Shown: piece by piece, positions 34,384 to 43,469 of the stretch
How positions within the stretch are numbered: position 1 is the stretch's first letter
Layout of the letters: each line of letters begins with the position of its first letter
Assembly: GCA_020851555.1 (NCBI GenBank)
Contig: JADZCM010000027.1
Span: 1 to 64,000 of the forward strand
Source: Bryobacterales bacterium
GTDB lineage: Bacteria > Acidobacteriota > Terriglobia > Bryobacterales > Bryobacteraceae
Direction: 5' to 3'
DNA: 64,000 nucleotides
The notes under the pieces: model-generated
Seen by the model: the letters and a program-made list of their open reading frames with translations, nothing else
The model's database searches: none
Told to the model about the DNA's origin: nothing
Translations under genes and position numbers: made by a program

Positions 34384-34677
34384 TTGACCTTCGACGAGTT
34401 GAGTGTATATGTGTTCCTGCTGGCCAGCTTCCTCGGCCTTGAGCTCATCAAAAAGGTCTCGCCGCTGCTGCACACCCCCCTGATGTCGCTCACCAACGCG
34501 ATTTCCGCCATCTCGGTGGTCGGGGCCATTCTCGTCACGGGCCAGGCAAATGCTCCGCGGCTCAGCCGGATCCTGGGCTTCATTGCGGTGACGGCGGCAA
34601 CCATCAACGTAGTCAGCGGCTACCTGATCACGGACCGGATGCTCAAGATGTTCAGGAAGAAGGAGCCGCGGAAGTGA
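34384..34677 (+). CDS. pntAB: NAD(P) transhydrogenase alpha subunit, membrane part
   Basis: The 97-residue membrane domain of the split alpha subunit of proton-translocating transhydrogenase. Three hydrophobic segments are visible (YVFLLASFLGLELI, NAISAISVVGAILV, ILGFIAVTAATINVVSGYL) with the LHTPLMSLTNAISAI motif of the family. TTG start, with AAGGAG eight bases upstream. It overlaps pntB by GTGA. The soluble NAD-binding alpha-1 subunit is not next to it: hisA lies upstream. Confidence 0.9.
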   Translation: MTFDELSVYVFLLASFLGLELIKKVSPLLHTPLMSLTNAISAISVVGAILVTGQANAPRLSRILGFIAVTAATINVVSGYLITDRMLKMFRKKEPRK

Positions 34678-36050
34678 CCGTCAACATCCTGGTCCAGTCC
34701 AGCTACATCCTGGCCGCGGTGCTCTTCATCCTGGCGATCAAGTGGATGAACGCGCCCACCTCCGCCCGCCGCGGCGTGCTGGCTGGCGAGTTGGGGATGC
34801 TGCTGGCGGTGGTTGGCACGCTGATCCGGCACGAAGTCGTCGACTACCAGTGGATCTTCATCGCTTTCTTCCTGGGATCCGCCATCGGCGTGCCCCTGGC
34901 ATACCTCATGCCCATGACCGCCGTCCCCCAGCGGACGGCCTTGTCTCACGCCTTCGGCGCGCTGGCGGCGGCGCTGATCGGCACGGCCGAGTACTACCAG
35001 CACACCCCGCACGGCTTCACCATGGTGGCCCTCGTGATCGAAGTCCTGCTCGGCTTCCTCACCTTCACCGGCAGCCTCATGGCCTTTGGGAAGCTCCAGG
35101 AGATACTGCCCCAGCGGCCCATCGTGTACCGTGGGCAGCACGTGGTGAACCTTTCGCTGCTGGGGCTGGCGGTGCTGATCGGGTTGTACCTGATTCTGCA
35201 TCCGGAGCAAACCTGGCTCTTCCCGGTCTTCTCCGGCCTGGCGCTGCTGTTCGGCGTGCTCCTCATCATCCCCATCGGCGGGGCGGACATGCCCACGGTG
35301 ATCGCGCTGTTGAACTCCTACGCCGGGCTGGCGGCCAGTTTCATGGGCTTCGCCCTGGACAACTATCTGCTCGTGATCGCGGGCGCGCTGGACGGCTCGT
35401 CGGGACTGATCCTGTCCATCGTCATGTGCAAGGCGATGAACCGCTCCTTCACCAACGTGCTGTTCGGAGCGTTCGGCCAGTTGCAGGTGAAGGCGGGCGC
35501 CGCGGCGGAGCGTACCTACCGTTCCGCCTCGCCCGAGGAGGCGGCCTCCATCCTGGACGCCGCGCGCTCCGTGGTGATCGTGCCGGGCTACGGCATGGCG
35601 GTGGCCCAGGCGCAGCACAAAATCCGCGAGCTCTACGAGATGCTGACCCGGCGCGGAGTGGACGTGAAGTTCGCCATTCATCCTGTGGCCGGACGCATGC
35701 CCGGCCACATGAACGTGCTGCTGGCCGAGGCCGACATCCCCTATGACCGGCTGGTGGAGATGGACGACATCAACTCGGAGTTCGCCCAGACCGACGTGGC
35801 TCTGATCGTGGGCGCCAACGACGTGACCAACCCGGCGGCGCGCACCGACAAGACCAGCCCGATCTACGGCATGCCGATCCTGGACGTGGACCGGGCGCGC
35901 ACGGTCATGGTCATCAAGCGGAGCATGAGCCCCGGTTTCGCCGGAATCGACAATCCGCTCTACTACATGGACAAGACGCTCATGCTGTTCGGCGACGCCA
36001 AGGTCTTCGTCTCCGCGATGGTGAAGGAGGTCCAGGCTCTCGCCGCCTAG
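34674..36050 (+). CDS. pntB: NAD(P) transhydrogenase beta subunit
   Basis: A 458-residue beta subunit: an N-terminal membrane domain of eight or nine helices followed by the NADP-binding domain III. The latter shows VIVPGYGMAVAQAQH, FAIHPVAGRMPGHMNVLLAE, VGANDVTNPAA and MSPGFAGIDNPLY. With the alpha subunit it couples hydride transfer from NADH to NADP+ to proton entry, supplying NADPH for biosynthesis. GTG start overlapping the previous stop. Confidence 0.96.
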   Translation: MTVNILVQSSYILAAVLFILAIKWMNAPTSARRGVLAGELGMLLAVVGTLIRHEVVDYQWIFIAFFLGSAIGVPLAYLMPMTAVPQRTALSHAFGALAAALIGTAEYYQHTPHGFTMVALVIEVLLGFLTFTGSLMAFGKLQEILPQRPIVYRGQHVVNLSLLGLAVLIGLYLILHPEQTWLFPVFSGLALLFGVLLIIPIGGADMPTVIALLNSYAGLAASFMGFALDNYLLVIAGALDGSSGLILSIVMCKAMNRSFTNVLFGAFGQLQVKAGAAAERTYRSASPEEAASILDAARSVVIVPGYGMAVAQAQHKIRELYEMLTRRGVDVKFAIHPVAGRMPGHMNVLLAEADIPYDRLVEMDDINSEFAQTDVALIVGANDVTNPAARTDKTSPIYGMPILDVDRARTVMVIKRSMSPGFAGIDNPLYYMDKTLMLFGDAKVFVSAMVKEVQALAA

Positions 36051-36055
36051 GCCGC

Positions 36056-36064
36056 TGCTAAACT
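36056..36064 (+). promoter_or_regulatory. Extended -10 element before the HAD gene
   Basis: TGC-TAAACT followed by GG. The TTG start codon at 36070 is five bases downstream, so the predicted transcription start falls on or next to the start codon. Confidence 0.5.
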
Positions 36065-36069
36065 GGAAG

Positions 36070-36675
36070 TTGATCCGAACCATCGTCTTCGACCTGGGCA
36101 AGGTCCTCATCCCCTTCGACTGGCAGCGCGGCTACGACGCGTTCGCCGCCGCCAGTCCTTATCCGGCCGGGGAGGTCCGCCGGCGCATCAAGGAGACGGG
36201 CCTGTTCGACGGCTTCGAGCGTGGGAAGGTGGAACCGGGCGAGGTCGCTCAACGCATCTCCGCGGCTCTGGACTTGAACGTGACCTTCGGCCAGTTCCGC
36301 GAGCTGTGGAGCAGCATCTTCCTGCCGGAGACCATCATTGCCGACGAAATGCTGGAGCGGCTGCGGCGCGGGCGCCGCCTCCTGCTGCTCTCCAACACCG
36401 ATTCCATTCACTTCCAATGGGTGAAGGAGAGATACAGCCTGCTGCGGCACTTCGATGACTTCGTGCTCTCCTTCGAGTTGGGGATGCGGAAGCCCGAGCC
36501 GGCTATCTACCGGGAGACCACCCTCCGCGCGGGCTGCGAGCCGGGCCAGATCTTCTTCACCGACGACCGGCTGGATAATGTCGAAGGCGCGCAGCAGGCG
36601 GGCATCGACGCCGTGCAGTTTCTGTCCGTCGAGCAATTGGAGCGGGAGCTGAAGTCGCGCGGCGTGGAGTGGTGA
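36070..36675 (+). CDS. HAD family hydrolase (subfamily IA)
   Basis: A 201-residue HAD phosphatase. Motif I is FDLGKVLIPFD near the N-terminus (Asp nucleophile); motif II is LLLSNTDSIH, motif III Lys in LGMRKPEPAIY and motif IV FTDDRLDNVEGA. It resembles YihX/epoxide-hydrolase-N-terminal-like phosphatases acting on small sugar phosphates; substrate unknown. TTG start at 36070, immediately after a -10 element, so the mRNA may be leaderless. It converges on blaI. Confidence 0.8.
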   Translation: MIRTIVFDLGKVLIPFDWQRGYDAFAAASPYPAGEVRRRIKETGLFDGFERGKVEPGEVAQRISAALDLNVTFGQFRELWSSIFLPETIIADEMLERLRRGRRLLLLSNTDSIHFQWVKERYSLLRHFDDFVLSFELGMRKPEPAIYRETTLRAGCEPGQIFFTDDRLDNVEGAQQAGIDAVQFLSVEQLERELKSRGVEW

Positions 36676-36722
36676 CGCCGGCTCCGCCCGGGCTTTCTTT
36701 ACAGCCCTGCCGGCAGGCCGGC

Positions 36723-37109
36723 CTATAGCAGGACCGCATCCAGTTGCCCGTCGGCCTCGGGCGGCGGCGGGGGAGCGGCGGCGGGCCGCTCGCCCAGGAA
36801 AGCCAGCAGTTCCTCCACCGACCCGTCAAAGAACGAATTCACCAGTTCCTGAACGGCCAGCCTTCGCGCTTCGTCGCGCGGCAGCACCGGCGCATAGAGG
36901 AACATCCTGCCGGACTTCCGCCGGCCGGCGCTCCCCTTCTTTACCAGGCGCTCCAGCAGCGTCATCACCGTGGTGTAGGCCAGGTTACGGCTCCCGGCCA
37001 GGTCGCCGCGCACGTCCTTGACGCTGCACTCTCCGAGTTTCCAGAGCACCTTCAGGCACTCCAGTTCCAGGGGCGGCGGAATGTCGCGCGGCGGCGCGGG
37101 CCTCCTCAC
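36723..37109 (-). CDS. BlaI/MecI/CopY-family transcriptional repressor
   Basis: A 128-residue winged-helix regulator: LECLKVLWKLGECSVKDV then LAYTTVMTLLERLVKKG (recognition helix) and a C-terminal dimerisation part (LVNSFFDGSVEELLAFL). Family repressors are normally inactivated by a co-encoded M56 protease (BlaR1), which is absent here. A Pro/Ala-rich tail follows. GTG start that abuts the yhaM stop codon exactly, which makes it the last gene of the rfaE2-mfd-PPIase-yhaM-blaI run. Confidence 0.82.
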   Translation of the reverse strand: MRRPAPPRDIPPPLELECLKVLWKLGECSVKDVRGDLAGSRNLAYTTVMTLLERLVKKGSAGRRKSGRMFLYAPVLPRDEARRLAVQELVNSFFDGSVEELLAFLGERPAAAPPPPPEADGQLDAVLL

Positions 37110-38186
37110 CTAGGGCTCCTTCCGCCTTTCCATGGCGCTCGCCAGTTTCTCGGCAAACGGGGAAGCCGGCTTGGCCGGCGGCCGCGAATCGGGCGGCGGC
37201 GCAGCGGCGGCGGGTGCGTGGTCCGGCTCAGCCAGGTAGCGGTCCTTCTTGAGCAGGTTGCGCTCGAGCGGCTGGCTGTAACCGGTCCAGTCGCCCTCGA
37301 TCTGACGGTCCTCCGCCAGCAGTGCGCGCACACAGTCCATCTTGGAGTCCAGGTCGTCGAGGTGGTGCAGAAGAACGGCCTCGGCGAAGAGCGGCAGTTT
37401 GGGCGACCCGAACTCGAGATGGCCGTGGTGGCTGAGCAGCATATGCTCCAGCAGGTTGCGCAGGCGCGGCGGGAAATCGGGAAGCGCGTTCAGCTTTTCT
37501 CCGGCCAGGCGCAGGCCGATGGCGATATGGCCGAGGAGTTGCCCCTCGGTGGTGTACCCGAAGCCGCGGTCGTAACTCAGCTCGTAGATCTTGCCTACGT
37601 CGTGCAGCAGCGCGCCTGCCAGCAGCAGGTCCAGGTCGATGCCCTGGTAATGCGCCGCGGCCAGGCGGCACAGCCTGGTGAGGGAAAGCACGTGTTCCAG
37701 CAGTCCGCCGAGGTAGGCATGGTGCACGGACTTCGCCGCCGGCGCCTTCCGGTAGAGGCGGGCCACCTCCTCGTCGCCGAAGATCGCTTGCAGGAGCGCC
37801 CTCAGGTGCGGGTTCCCGATGCCGCCGACGACTTCCTGCAACTCGGCGAACATCTCGTCCGGGTCGCGGCCGGAACGGGGGAAAAAATCCGCGGCGTCCA
37901 CCTCCGCCTCCTCCACCCTTTGCATCCTGTGTATGGTGAGTTGCAGGCGGTTTTGGTAGATGTTCGCTATCCCCCTGACGCGCACGAAGTCGTGGCGGCC
38001 GAAGGTCTCCATCACCTCCGAGACGCTGTCCCACATCTTGGCGTCCACGTCGCCGGTGCGGTCTCCCAGCAGCAGCGAGAGGTAGGGGTCGCCGTTCTTT
38101 TTCTGCCGGATCTCTTTGGACAGAACCAGAAAGACGCCCGTGGCCTGCTGGTTGGGTTGCAGTTCGCTGACGTAAGGGGACTTCAT
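37110..38186 (-). CDS. YhaM-like 3'-5' exoribonuclease (OB-fold plus HD domain)
   Basis: A 358-residue protein with an N-terminal OB nucleic-acid-binding fold (KNGDPYLSLLLGDRTGDVDAK-like strands, residues 29-100) and an HD phosphohydrolase domain: HHAYLGGLLEHVLS, LLHDVGKIYEL and LLSHHG supply the metal ligands. This architecture is that of YhaM/CBF1 RNases that degrade RNA and DNA from the 3' end. The C-terminal ~50 residues are a Pro/Ala-rich tail. It lies 16 bases after the PPIase stop codon. Confidence 0.85.
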   Translation of the reverse strand: MKSPYVSELQPNQQATGVFLVLSKEIRQKKNGDPYLSLLLGDRTGDVDAKMWDSVSEVMETFGRHDFVRVRGIANIYQNRLQLTIHRMQRVEEAEVDAADFFPRSGRDPDEMFAELQEVVGGIGNPHLRALLQAIFGDEEVARLYRKAPAAKSVHHAYLGGLLEHVLSLTRLCRLAAAHYQGIDLDLLLAGALLHDVGKIYELSYDRGFGYTTEGQLLGHIAIGLRLAGEKLNALPDFPPRLRNLLEHMLLSHHGHLEFGSPKLPLFAEAVLLHHLDDLDSKMDCVRALLAEDRQIEGDWTGYSQPLERNLLKKDRYLAEPDHAPAAAAPPPDSRPPAKPASPFAEKLASAMERRKEP

Positions 38187-38202
38187 CGGCGGTGCGCGGC
38201 GG

Positions 38203-39336
38203 CTAGTCTCCCCCGGCCGTTCGTTCGTACCACATGGGGATGACCCAGAGGAGGCGCGGGCGGTACCTTCTGCTCACCACCTCTTCCTTGGTGACGGTTT
38301 CGGGCTTGAGTTGCGCATGGACCATCCAGGTGGTGTCCTTGCCGGGGGCGGGGGCGCTGTCCTCGTAACCTTCGCGGATCTCGAGAAAGGCGTCGGCGCG
38401 CAGTTTGGTCAGGAAGTCGCGGATCGCGGGTTGGACCAGGGGATCGGCGAGTTTCTGCGTGATCTCGTTCTCCACTTCCTCCAGGCTGGCCAGTCCGGCC
38501 GTGTGCTTCTCGTCCACCCGGAGAATCAGGAATCCGTTCGGCACCCGGATGGGGTCGGTGACGTAGCCGCGTTCCTGATTGAACACGAGGTCGGCGATCT
38601 GCTGCTGGAGCTGGTTCCGGGGAAAGAAGCCGAGCCGTCCCTCATCTTCGGCCGAATCGGCGCCCGAATTTTCCCGCGCGAGCTCGGTGAAGCGTTCTCC
38701 GCGGCGCGCGCGGTCCACGAGTTCCTTGGCCTTCTTCTCGAGCGCCGGGATCTCGCTATCGCTCTTGCCCACCGTGGACACCAGGATTTCGCTCAGAAAC
38801 ACCCTGTCTTCCCGGACGAATTCGTTCTGGTGTTCCTTGTAGTACTTCTCGATATCCGCCTTCGGAACGTTGACCCTGGAACTGATCTCCTGGCGGATGA
38901 GGCGCTGCTTCATGAACTGGTTGCGCATCTCCTGCCGGAGGTCTTCGTAACTCATCCCGCTCTGCTGGCGGACGTGCTCCTGGAACTGGTCCTGGTCGGC
39001 GATCTTGCTCTGCCGCTGCCACTCCGCGAGTTGCTTGGTGACCTCCGAGTCCACGTTGAGGTCCAGTTCCTTGGCCCTCTGCACGATCAGCAGGTCGTCG
39101 ATCCGGTCCCGCAGAAGGTCCTTTTCGTGGGCCTCCAGTTCGGTCTGCAACTCCGCACCCGTGAGCCCTTTCTGCCGGAGTTCGGCCTCCAACAGCCTGC
39201 GGGAACGCTCCAGTTCGCTTGATGTGACGATCTCGCCGTTCACCTTGGCCACAATCTGCTCGATGACGCGGACGTCGGCTGCCCGTCCGAGCCCGGCGGC
39301 GAGGATAAGGGCCGCTACAGGGGCGCAACACCTCAT
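38203..39336 (-). CDS. SurA/PrsA-type periplasmic peptidyl-prolyl isomerase
   Basis: A 377-residue exported foldase. ATG 39336 gives a signal peptide (CCAPVAALILAAGLGRAA); the longer frame runs back toward mfd without homology. A SurA-like N-terminal helical domain (VAKVNGEIVTSSELERS) is followed by one PPIC parvulin domain (about residues 175-275; LGFFPRNQL, VTDPIRVPNGFLILRV). In Gram-negatives this class helps outer-membrane proteins fold. A GATAAT -10 element lies six bases before the ATG, so its own leaderless transcript is possible in addition to read-through from mfd. Confidence 0.88.
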   Translation of the reverse strand: MRCCAPVAALILAAGLGRAADVRVIEQIVAKVNGEIVTSSELERSRRLLEAELRQKGLTGAELQTELEAHEKDLLRDRIDDLLIVQRAKELDLNVDSEVTKQLAEWQRQSKIADQDQFQEHVRQQSGMSYEDLRQEMRNQFMKQRLIRQEISSRVNVPKADIEKYYKEHQNEFVREDRVFLSEILVSTVGKSDSEIPALEKKAKELVDRARRGERFTELARENSGADSAEDEGRLGFFPRNQLQQQIADLVFNQERGYVTDPIRVPNGFLILRVDEKHTAGLASLEEVENEITQKLADPLVQPAIRDFLTKLRADAFLEIREGYEDSAPAPGKDTTWMVHAQLKPETVTKEEVVSRRYRPRLLWVIPMWYERTAGGD

Positions 39337-39342
39337 GCTCGT

Positions 39343-39348
39343 ATTATC
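39343..39348 (-). promoter_or_regulatory. -10 element of the PPIase gene
   Basis: GATAAT on the minus strand, six bases before the ATG at 39336. It places the transcription start at the start codon. Confidence 0.4.
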
Positions 39349-39398
39349 GGACAGCGGATACCCGGATGCATCAACAGCGCCTCCGGCCTGCCCGCTTC

Positions 39399-42300
39399 CT
39401 AGCCGGCGCCCAGCGAAGCGAAGCACTCCCGCAGCGTGTCCAATAGCTCCGCCGGTTCGCCTGCGTTGCCGGCCGGCAAGCGCAGCACCCCGGCGGGGCT
39501 GAACTGACACCCGGGCGTGCGCCGCACATAATCCATCAGGCGGTCCGGCGCCATACCCGACTCCGGGTGCAGCTTCAGGTTCAGGAAACCCCCGCGGCGG
39601 TCGATCGACTCGATGCCCAGCGCTTCAGCGCGGGACTTGAGAACCGCAAACTGGACCAGGCCGGCGACCTGGGCCGGAGGCGGACCATACCGGTCGCTGA
39701 GGTCCGCCAGCACCGCCGCGGCCTGTTCCTGGTCCCTGGCCTCCGAGATGCGTTTGTACGCCCGGAGCCGCTGTTGCTCTTCCGCGATGTAGCCGGCCGG
39801 AATCCGGAGATCCAGGCCGAGGCTCAAGCTGGTCCGGACTTCGAGCGGAACCTGCTCGCCTTTCAGTTCCCGGACGGACTCTTCCAGCAGCTTCAGGTAC
39901 ATGTCGAAACCGACGGCGTTGATATGCCCGTGCTGCTCGCCCCCCAGCAGGTTCCCGGCGCCCCTCAGTTCCAGATCCAGCGCGGCGATCTTGAACCCCG
40001 CGCCCAACTCGCTGAACTCCCTGAGCGCCGCCAGCCTCTTGCGCGCCAGCCCGGTGAGTTCCTTCTCGCCGGGGACAAGAAAGTAAGCATAGGCGCGGCG
40101 GTTGGACCGGCCCACCCTGCCGCGCAGTTGGTATAGCTCCGAGAGGCCGTAGTTCTGCGCGTTGTCGACGATCAGGGTGTTCGCCAGGGGGATGTCCAGG
40201 CCGTTTTCGATGATGGTGGTCGCCAGCAGCAGGTCGTAGTCGTGCCGCATGAAGCCGATCATGGCCTTCTCCAGTTGGGTCTCCGCCATCTGCCCGTGAC
40301 CCACCGCGATCCGGCATTCGGGCGCAAGCTGTTGGAGTTCGGCGGCCCGCTCCCAGATGGTCTCCACGCGGTTGTGGACGAAGTACACCTGCCCGCCCCG
40401 GCCCGTCTCCAGTTCGATGGCTTGCCGGATGAGGCCCGGATCGAACGGCGCCACCACGGTATGAATCGCCAGCCGGTCCTTCGGGGGAGTCTCAAGGACC
40501 GACAGATCCCGCAGTCCCAGGAGCGACATATGGAGGGTGCGCGGGATGGGGGTGGCGGTCAGGGTGAGCACATCCACGTTCTTTTTGAGCTGTTTGAGGC
40601 GCTCCTTGTGCCGCACGCCGAACCGCTGTTCCTCGTCAACGACCAGCAAGCCCAGGTCGCGAAACTCCACGTCCTTGGAGAGCAGCCGGTGAGTGCCGGC
40701 CACGATGTCCACCTTGCCCGCGGCAATGTCCGCCAGGATCTTCCCGCGCTCTTCCGGGGTGACGAAACGGCTCAGCATTTCCACCCGGACCGGGAAGGGC
40801 GCAAAGCGGCGCCGGAACGTCTCGAAGTGCTGGAAGGTCAGGACCGTCGTGGGCGCCAGCACCGCCACCTGCCTCCCGTCGCCCAGGGCTTTGAACGCGG
40901 CCCGCATGGCGACTTCGGTCTTGCCGAACCCCACGTCGCCGCACAGCAGGCGGTCCATCGGCTGGGGACTCTCCATGTCCCGCTTGACGTCCCGGATCGC
41001 CGTCAGTTGATCCGGAGTCTCGACGAACTCAAAAGCATCCTCGAACTCCCGCTGCCAGTTGCTGTCCCGGGAAAAGGCGAAGCCCTCCGCCAGCCTGCGC
41101 TCGGCATACAGCTTGAGCAGTTCTCCGGCCATATCGCGCATCCTGGCCTTGACGCGCGTCTTGGTGCGCTCCCAGGTGACCCCGCCCAATTTGTCCAGCG
41201 GCGGCGCGGCCTCGCCCGCCCCGCGGAACCGCTGCACCAGGTCCATCCGGCTGAGCGGCACGTAGAGCTTGGATTCCCCCGCGTACTCCAGCAACATGTA
41301 GTCCGCGGCATCGCCATCCTGCGCGATCTCACGCAGGCCCAGGAAGCGCCCCACGCCGTGTTGCGCATGGACCACGTAGTCGCCCGCTTTCAGGTCCGCC
41401 AGGTCGGCGGCGAAAGCGCTGGCCGCGCGGGCGGCGCCGGCTTTGGCGACCAGTTCGGAGGCGTCGAACAGGTCCTCCGAGCCGTAGATCGCCACCATCG
41501 GGTCGAGAAATACCGTGCCCCGGCGAACTTGTCCCTTCAACAGGATCGTTCCGGCGGAAGGACCGGCCAGGTAGGCCCGTTCTGCATGAAAGCCCGAGAC
41601 GCCGGCAGCCGACTCCGTGCTCAGGTGGAAGGGAACGGCGTACTCCGAGAAAACGTCCGCCAGCCGTTCGACTTCTCCCGTGGTGGGCGCGAAGAACACC
41701 GCCCGGCCACCGCTCTCCACCAGATTTCGCACCTCGGCCACCGCCACCGGCAGATTGCCGTGGAATGCCATGGCGGGGCGCGTGCGCACCTGCCCGGCGG
41801 TCTCCGGCACGCCCAGGGTGATTTCCGACAACGAGACCTGCGCCTGACTCGCCAGGCGCCTGCGCCACTCTTCCCACCGCCAGAACGCCCGCTCGGGCGG
41901 GCAAGGGTGTGACGCTGATCCTTCCTCCAGCCGTTCCCAAAGCCGGTCCGCCGCACGGCGCGCCCCCTCGGGCTCCACCCAGACGACCACCGGCCGTTCC
42001 ATGAGGTCAACCAGCGAGCCTTCCCGCTGCCGCACCAGCGGCGTCAGAAACTCCCAGCCGGGAAAGCTCTCCTCCTCCCCGGCCGCGCGCTCACGGCCGG
42101 CGATCTCCCGCAGCCTTTGCAGCAACCCCGGCGATGCCGGGTGTTCCACCAGCGGGAGCAGCGTGCAGTGCGCGACCTTGAGTACCGAACGCTGGCTCTC
42201 CACGTCGAACAGCCGGACCGATTCGATCAGGTCTCCCAGAAACTCGATCCGAACCGGCCGCGGCGACCTTGGAGAGAACACGTCCAGGATGCCGCCGCGC

Positions 42301-42866
42301 ACCGAGAACTCCCCCACCATTTCCACCGGGTCGCGCTTCTGGTACCCGATGGCGTACAGGTGATCCACCACCTCCTCGAAGGGGACCTCGTCACCCGCGG
42401 CCAGGCTCAGGGCCAGTTGCCGGTAGAAGCCGGCGTCCTCCGTCCTCAGCAGCGCGCCGGCGACCGGCGTGATGGTCACCGGAACCCGCTCGGTCGCCAG
42501 GCGCCATAAGCCTACGGCGCGCTCCTCGCTGATCTCAGTGTGGGGGGAGAGCCCCTGGAACGGAAGCACGTCCAGCGCGGGCAGAAGCTGAGGACGGCCC
42601 GCCTGCCGGTCGGAGGCCAGCAGGTTGAAAAAGGTTTGGACCGGCTCCCAGATCTCTTCGGCCTGCCTGGGGCTTTCGGTGATCACCAGCAGCGGCCGTT
42701 CGGTTCCCTGCCACAACAGGACGATGCACACCGCCTTGGCCGTGTCCGTGAGTCCGGTCAGGCCGAGCGCCGGCGACTCTTCTGTTTGCAGCCTTCGGAT
42801 GGCGTCTTGAAGAGACGGAGTGCGCGCCAGGCTCAAGAACAGATCACGGATTGCGGGATGGGTCAA
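39399..42866 (-). CDS. mfd: Transcription-repair coupling factor
   Basis: A 1155-residue ATP-dependent translocase that displaces stalled RNA polymerase and recruits UvrA. UvrB-like N-terminal modules (about 1-350) are followed by the RNA-polymerase-interaction domain (VVHAQHGVGRFLGL), the RecG-like helicase core with Walker A GDVGFGKTE and DEEQRFG, LTATPIPRT, and QLRGRVGRSNRRAYAY, then the C-terminal TRCF domain. Full length for the family. Its start overlaps the rfaE2 stop by four bases. Confidence 0.97.
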   Translation of the reverse strand: MTHPAIRDLFLSLARTPSLQDAIRRLQTEESPALGLTGLTDTAKAVCIVLLWQGTERPLLVITESPRQAEEIWEPVQTFFNLLASDRQAGRPQLLPALDVLPFQGLSPHTEISEERAVGLWRLATERVPVTITPVAGALLRTEDAGFYRQLALSLAAGDEVPFEEVVDHLYAIGYQKRDPVEMVGEFSVRGGILDVFSPRSPRPVRIEFLGDLIESVRLFDVESQRSVLKVAHCTLLPLVEHPASPGLLQRLREIAGRERAAGEEESFPGWEFLTPLVRQREGSLVDLMERPVVVWVEPEGARRAADRLWERLEEGSASHPCPPERAFWRWEEWRRRLASQAQVSLSEITLGVPETAGQVRTRPAMAFHGNLPVAVAEVRNLVESGGRAVFFAPTTGEVERLADVFSEYAVPFHLSTESAAGVSGFHAERAYLAGPSAGTILLKGQVRRGTVFLDPMVAIYGSEDLFDASELVAKAGAARAASAFAADLADLKAGDYVVHAQHGVGRFLGLREIAQDGDAADYMLLEYAGESKLYVPLSRMDLVQRFRGAGEAAPPLDKLGGVTWERTKTRVKARMRDMAGELLKLYAERRLAEGFAFSRDSNWQREFEDAFEFVETPDQLTAIRDVKRDMESPQPMDRLLCGDVGFGKTEVAMRAAFKALGDGRQVAVLAPTTVLTFQHFETFRRRFAPFPVRVEMLSRFVTPEERGKILADIAAGKVDIVAGTHRLLSKDVEFRDLGLLVVDEEQRFGVRHKERLKQLKKNVDVLTLTATPIPRTLHMSLLGLRDLSVLETPPKDRLAIHTVVAPFDPGLIRQAIELETGRGGQVYFVHNRVETIWERAAELQQLAPECRIAVGHGQMAETQLEKAMIGFMRHDYDLLLATTIIENGLDIPLANTLIVDNAQNYGLSELYQLRGRVGRSNRRAYAYFLVPGEKELTGLARKRLAALREFSELGAGFKIAALDLELRGAGNLLGGEQHGHINAVGFDMYLKLLEESVRELKGEQVPLEVRTSLSLGLDLRIPAGYIAEEQQRLRAYKRISEARDQEQAAAVLADLSDRYGPPPAQVAGLVQFAVLKSRAEALGIESIDRRGGFLNLKLHPESGMAPDRLMDYVRRTPGCQFSPAGVLRLPAGNAGEPAELLDTLRECFASLGAG

Positions 42867-43426
42867 GGCTGATTCGCGCCCGCGCCGCCGAAGCCTTCTG
42901 CCTCATGACCGGCGCGGTTGTCCTCCGGACGCCGGGCGGGCGCGGCGCCGGCCGGGCGCGGGCGCCGCAGGAGTTCTTCCACGATCCCCGTGGTCGAGTA
43001 GCCGGGTTCCAGAGGCAGCGCCAGCACCTTGCCTCCCGCCGCTTCCACCTCCTCCCGCCCGGCGATGAAGTGGCTCCAGTCGGCGCCCTTGATCAGCACG
43101 TCCGGCAGGACCTCGGCGATCAATTCGCGCGGCGTGTCCTCGTCGAAGAGCGTGACCGCGTCCACGGCTTCCAGCGCCCGCGCCATCTCGGCCCGCTCCG
43201 CCTCCGGCACGAGCGGCCGCGACGGGCCTTTGAGGCGGCGAACGCTGGCGTCCGTGTTCAAGGCCAGGATCAGTATGTCGCCCAGGGACCGCGCCGATTC
43301 CAGCAGCCTTATGTGCCCGGGGTGCAGGATGTCGTAGCAGCCGTTGGTGAAGACCACCGTCTTGCCGGCGCGCTTCCACGCCGCGCGCGCGGCAACCAGT
43401 TCCCGGCGTGTGTAGAACTCGCCCAC
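42863..43426 (-). CDS. rfaE2: D-glycero-beta-D-manno-heptose 1-phosphate adenylyltransferase
   Basis: Activates heptose 1-phosphate to ADP-heptose for the LPS core. The 187-residue stand-alone form (no fused RfaE1 kinase) has the nucleotidyltransferase motif FTNGCYDILHPGH at 26-38 and the block GYSTTGIVEELL near the C-terminus. A Gly/Pro/Ala-rich tail of about 30 residues follows. GTG start 16 bases after a TAAAAT -10 element. It is divergent from waaF, which uses the product, so one short region could regulate both. Confidence 0.93.
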   Translation of the reverse strand: MGEFYTRRELVAARAAWKRAGKTVVFTNGCYDILHPGHIRLLESARSLGDILILALNTDASVRRLKGPSRPLVPEAERAEMARALEAVDAVTLFDEDTPRELIAEVLPDVLIKGADWSHFIAGREEVEAAGGKVLALPLEPGYSTTGIVEELLRRPRPAGAAPARRPEDNRAGHEAEGFGGAGANQP

Positions 43427-43441
43427 AAGGCGCCCGACTCC

Positions 43442-43447
43442 ATTTTA
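43442..43447 (-). promoter_or_regulatory. -10 element of the rfaE2-mfd unit
   Basis: GC-TAAAAT-GG on the minus strand, 15 bases before the GTG start at 43426, leaving a leader of roughly nine bases. Confidence 0.45.
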
Positions 43448-43469
43448 GCTTCAGGCGGCCTGGCCGCTG

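Noticed and set aside
36706..36717. Palindrome CCTGCCGGCAGG between convergent genes
   Set aside because: Short, GC-rich and without a U tract; chance is likely, although a weak bidirectional stop cannot be excluded.
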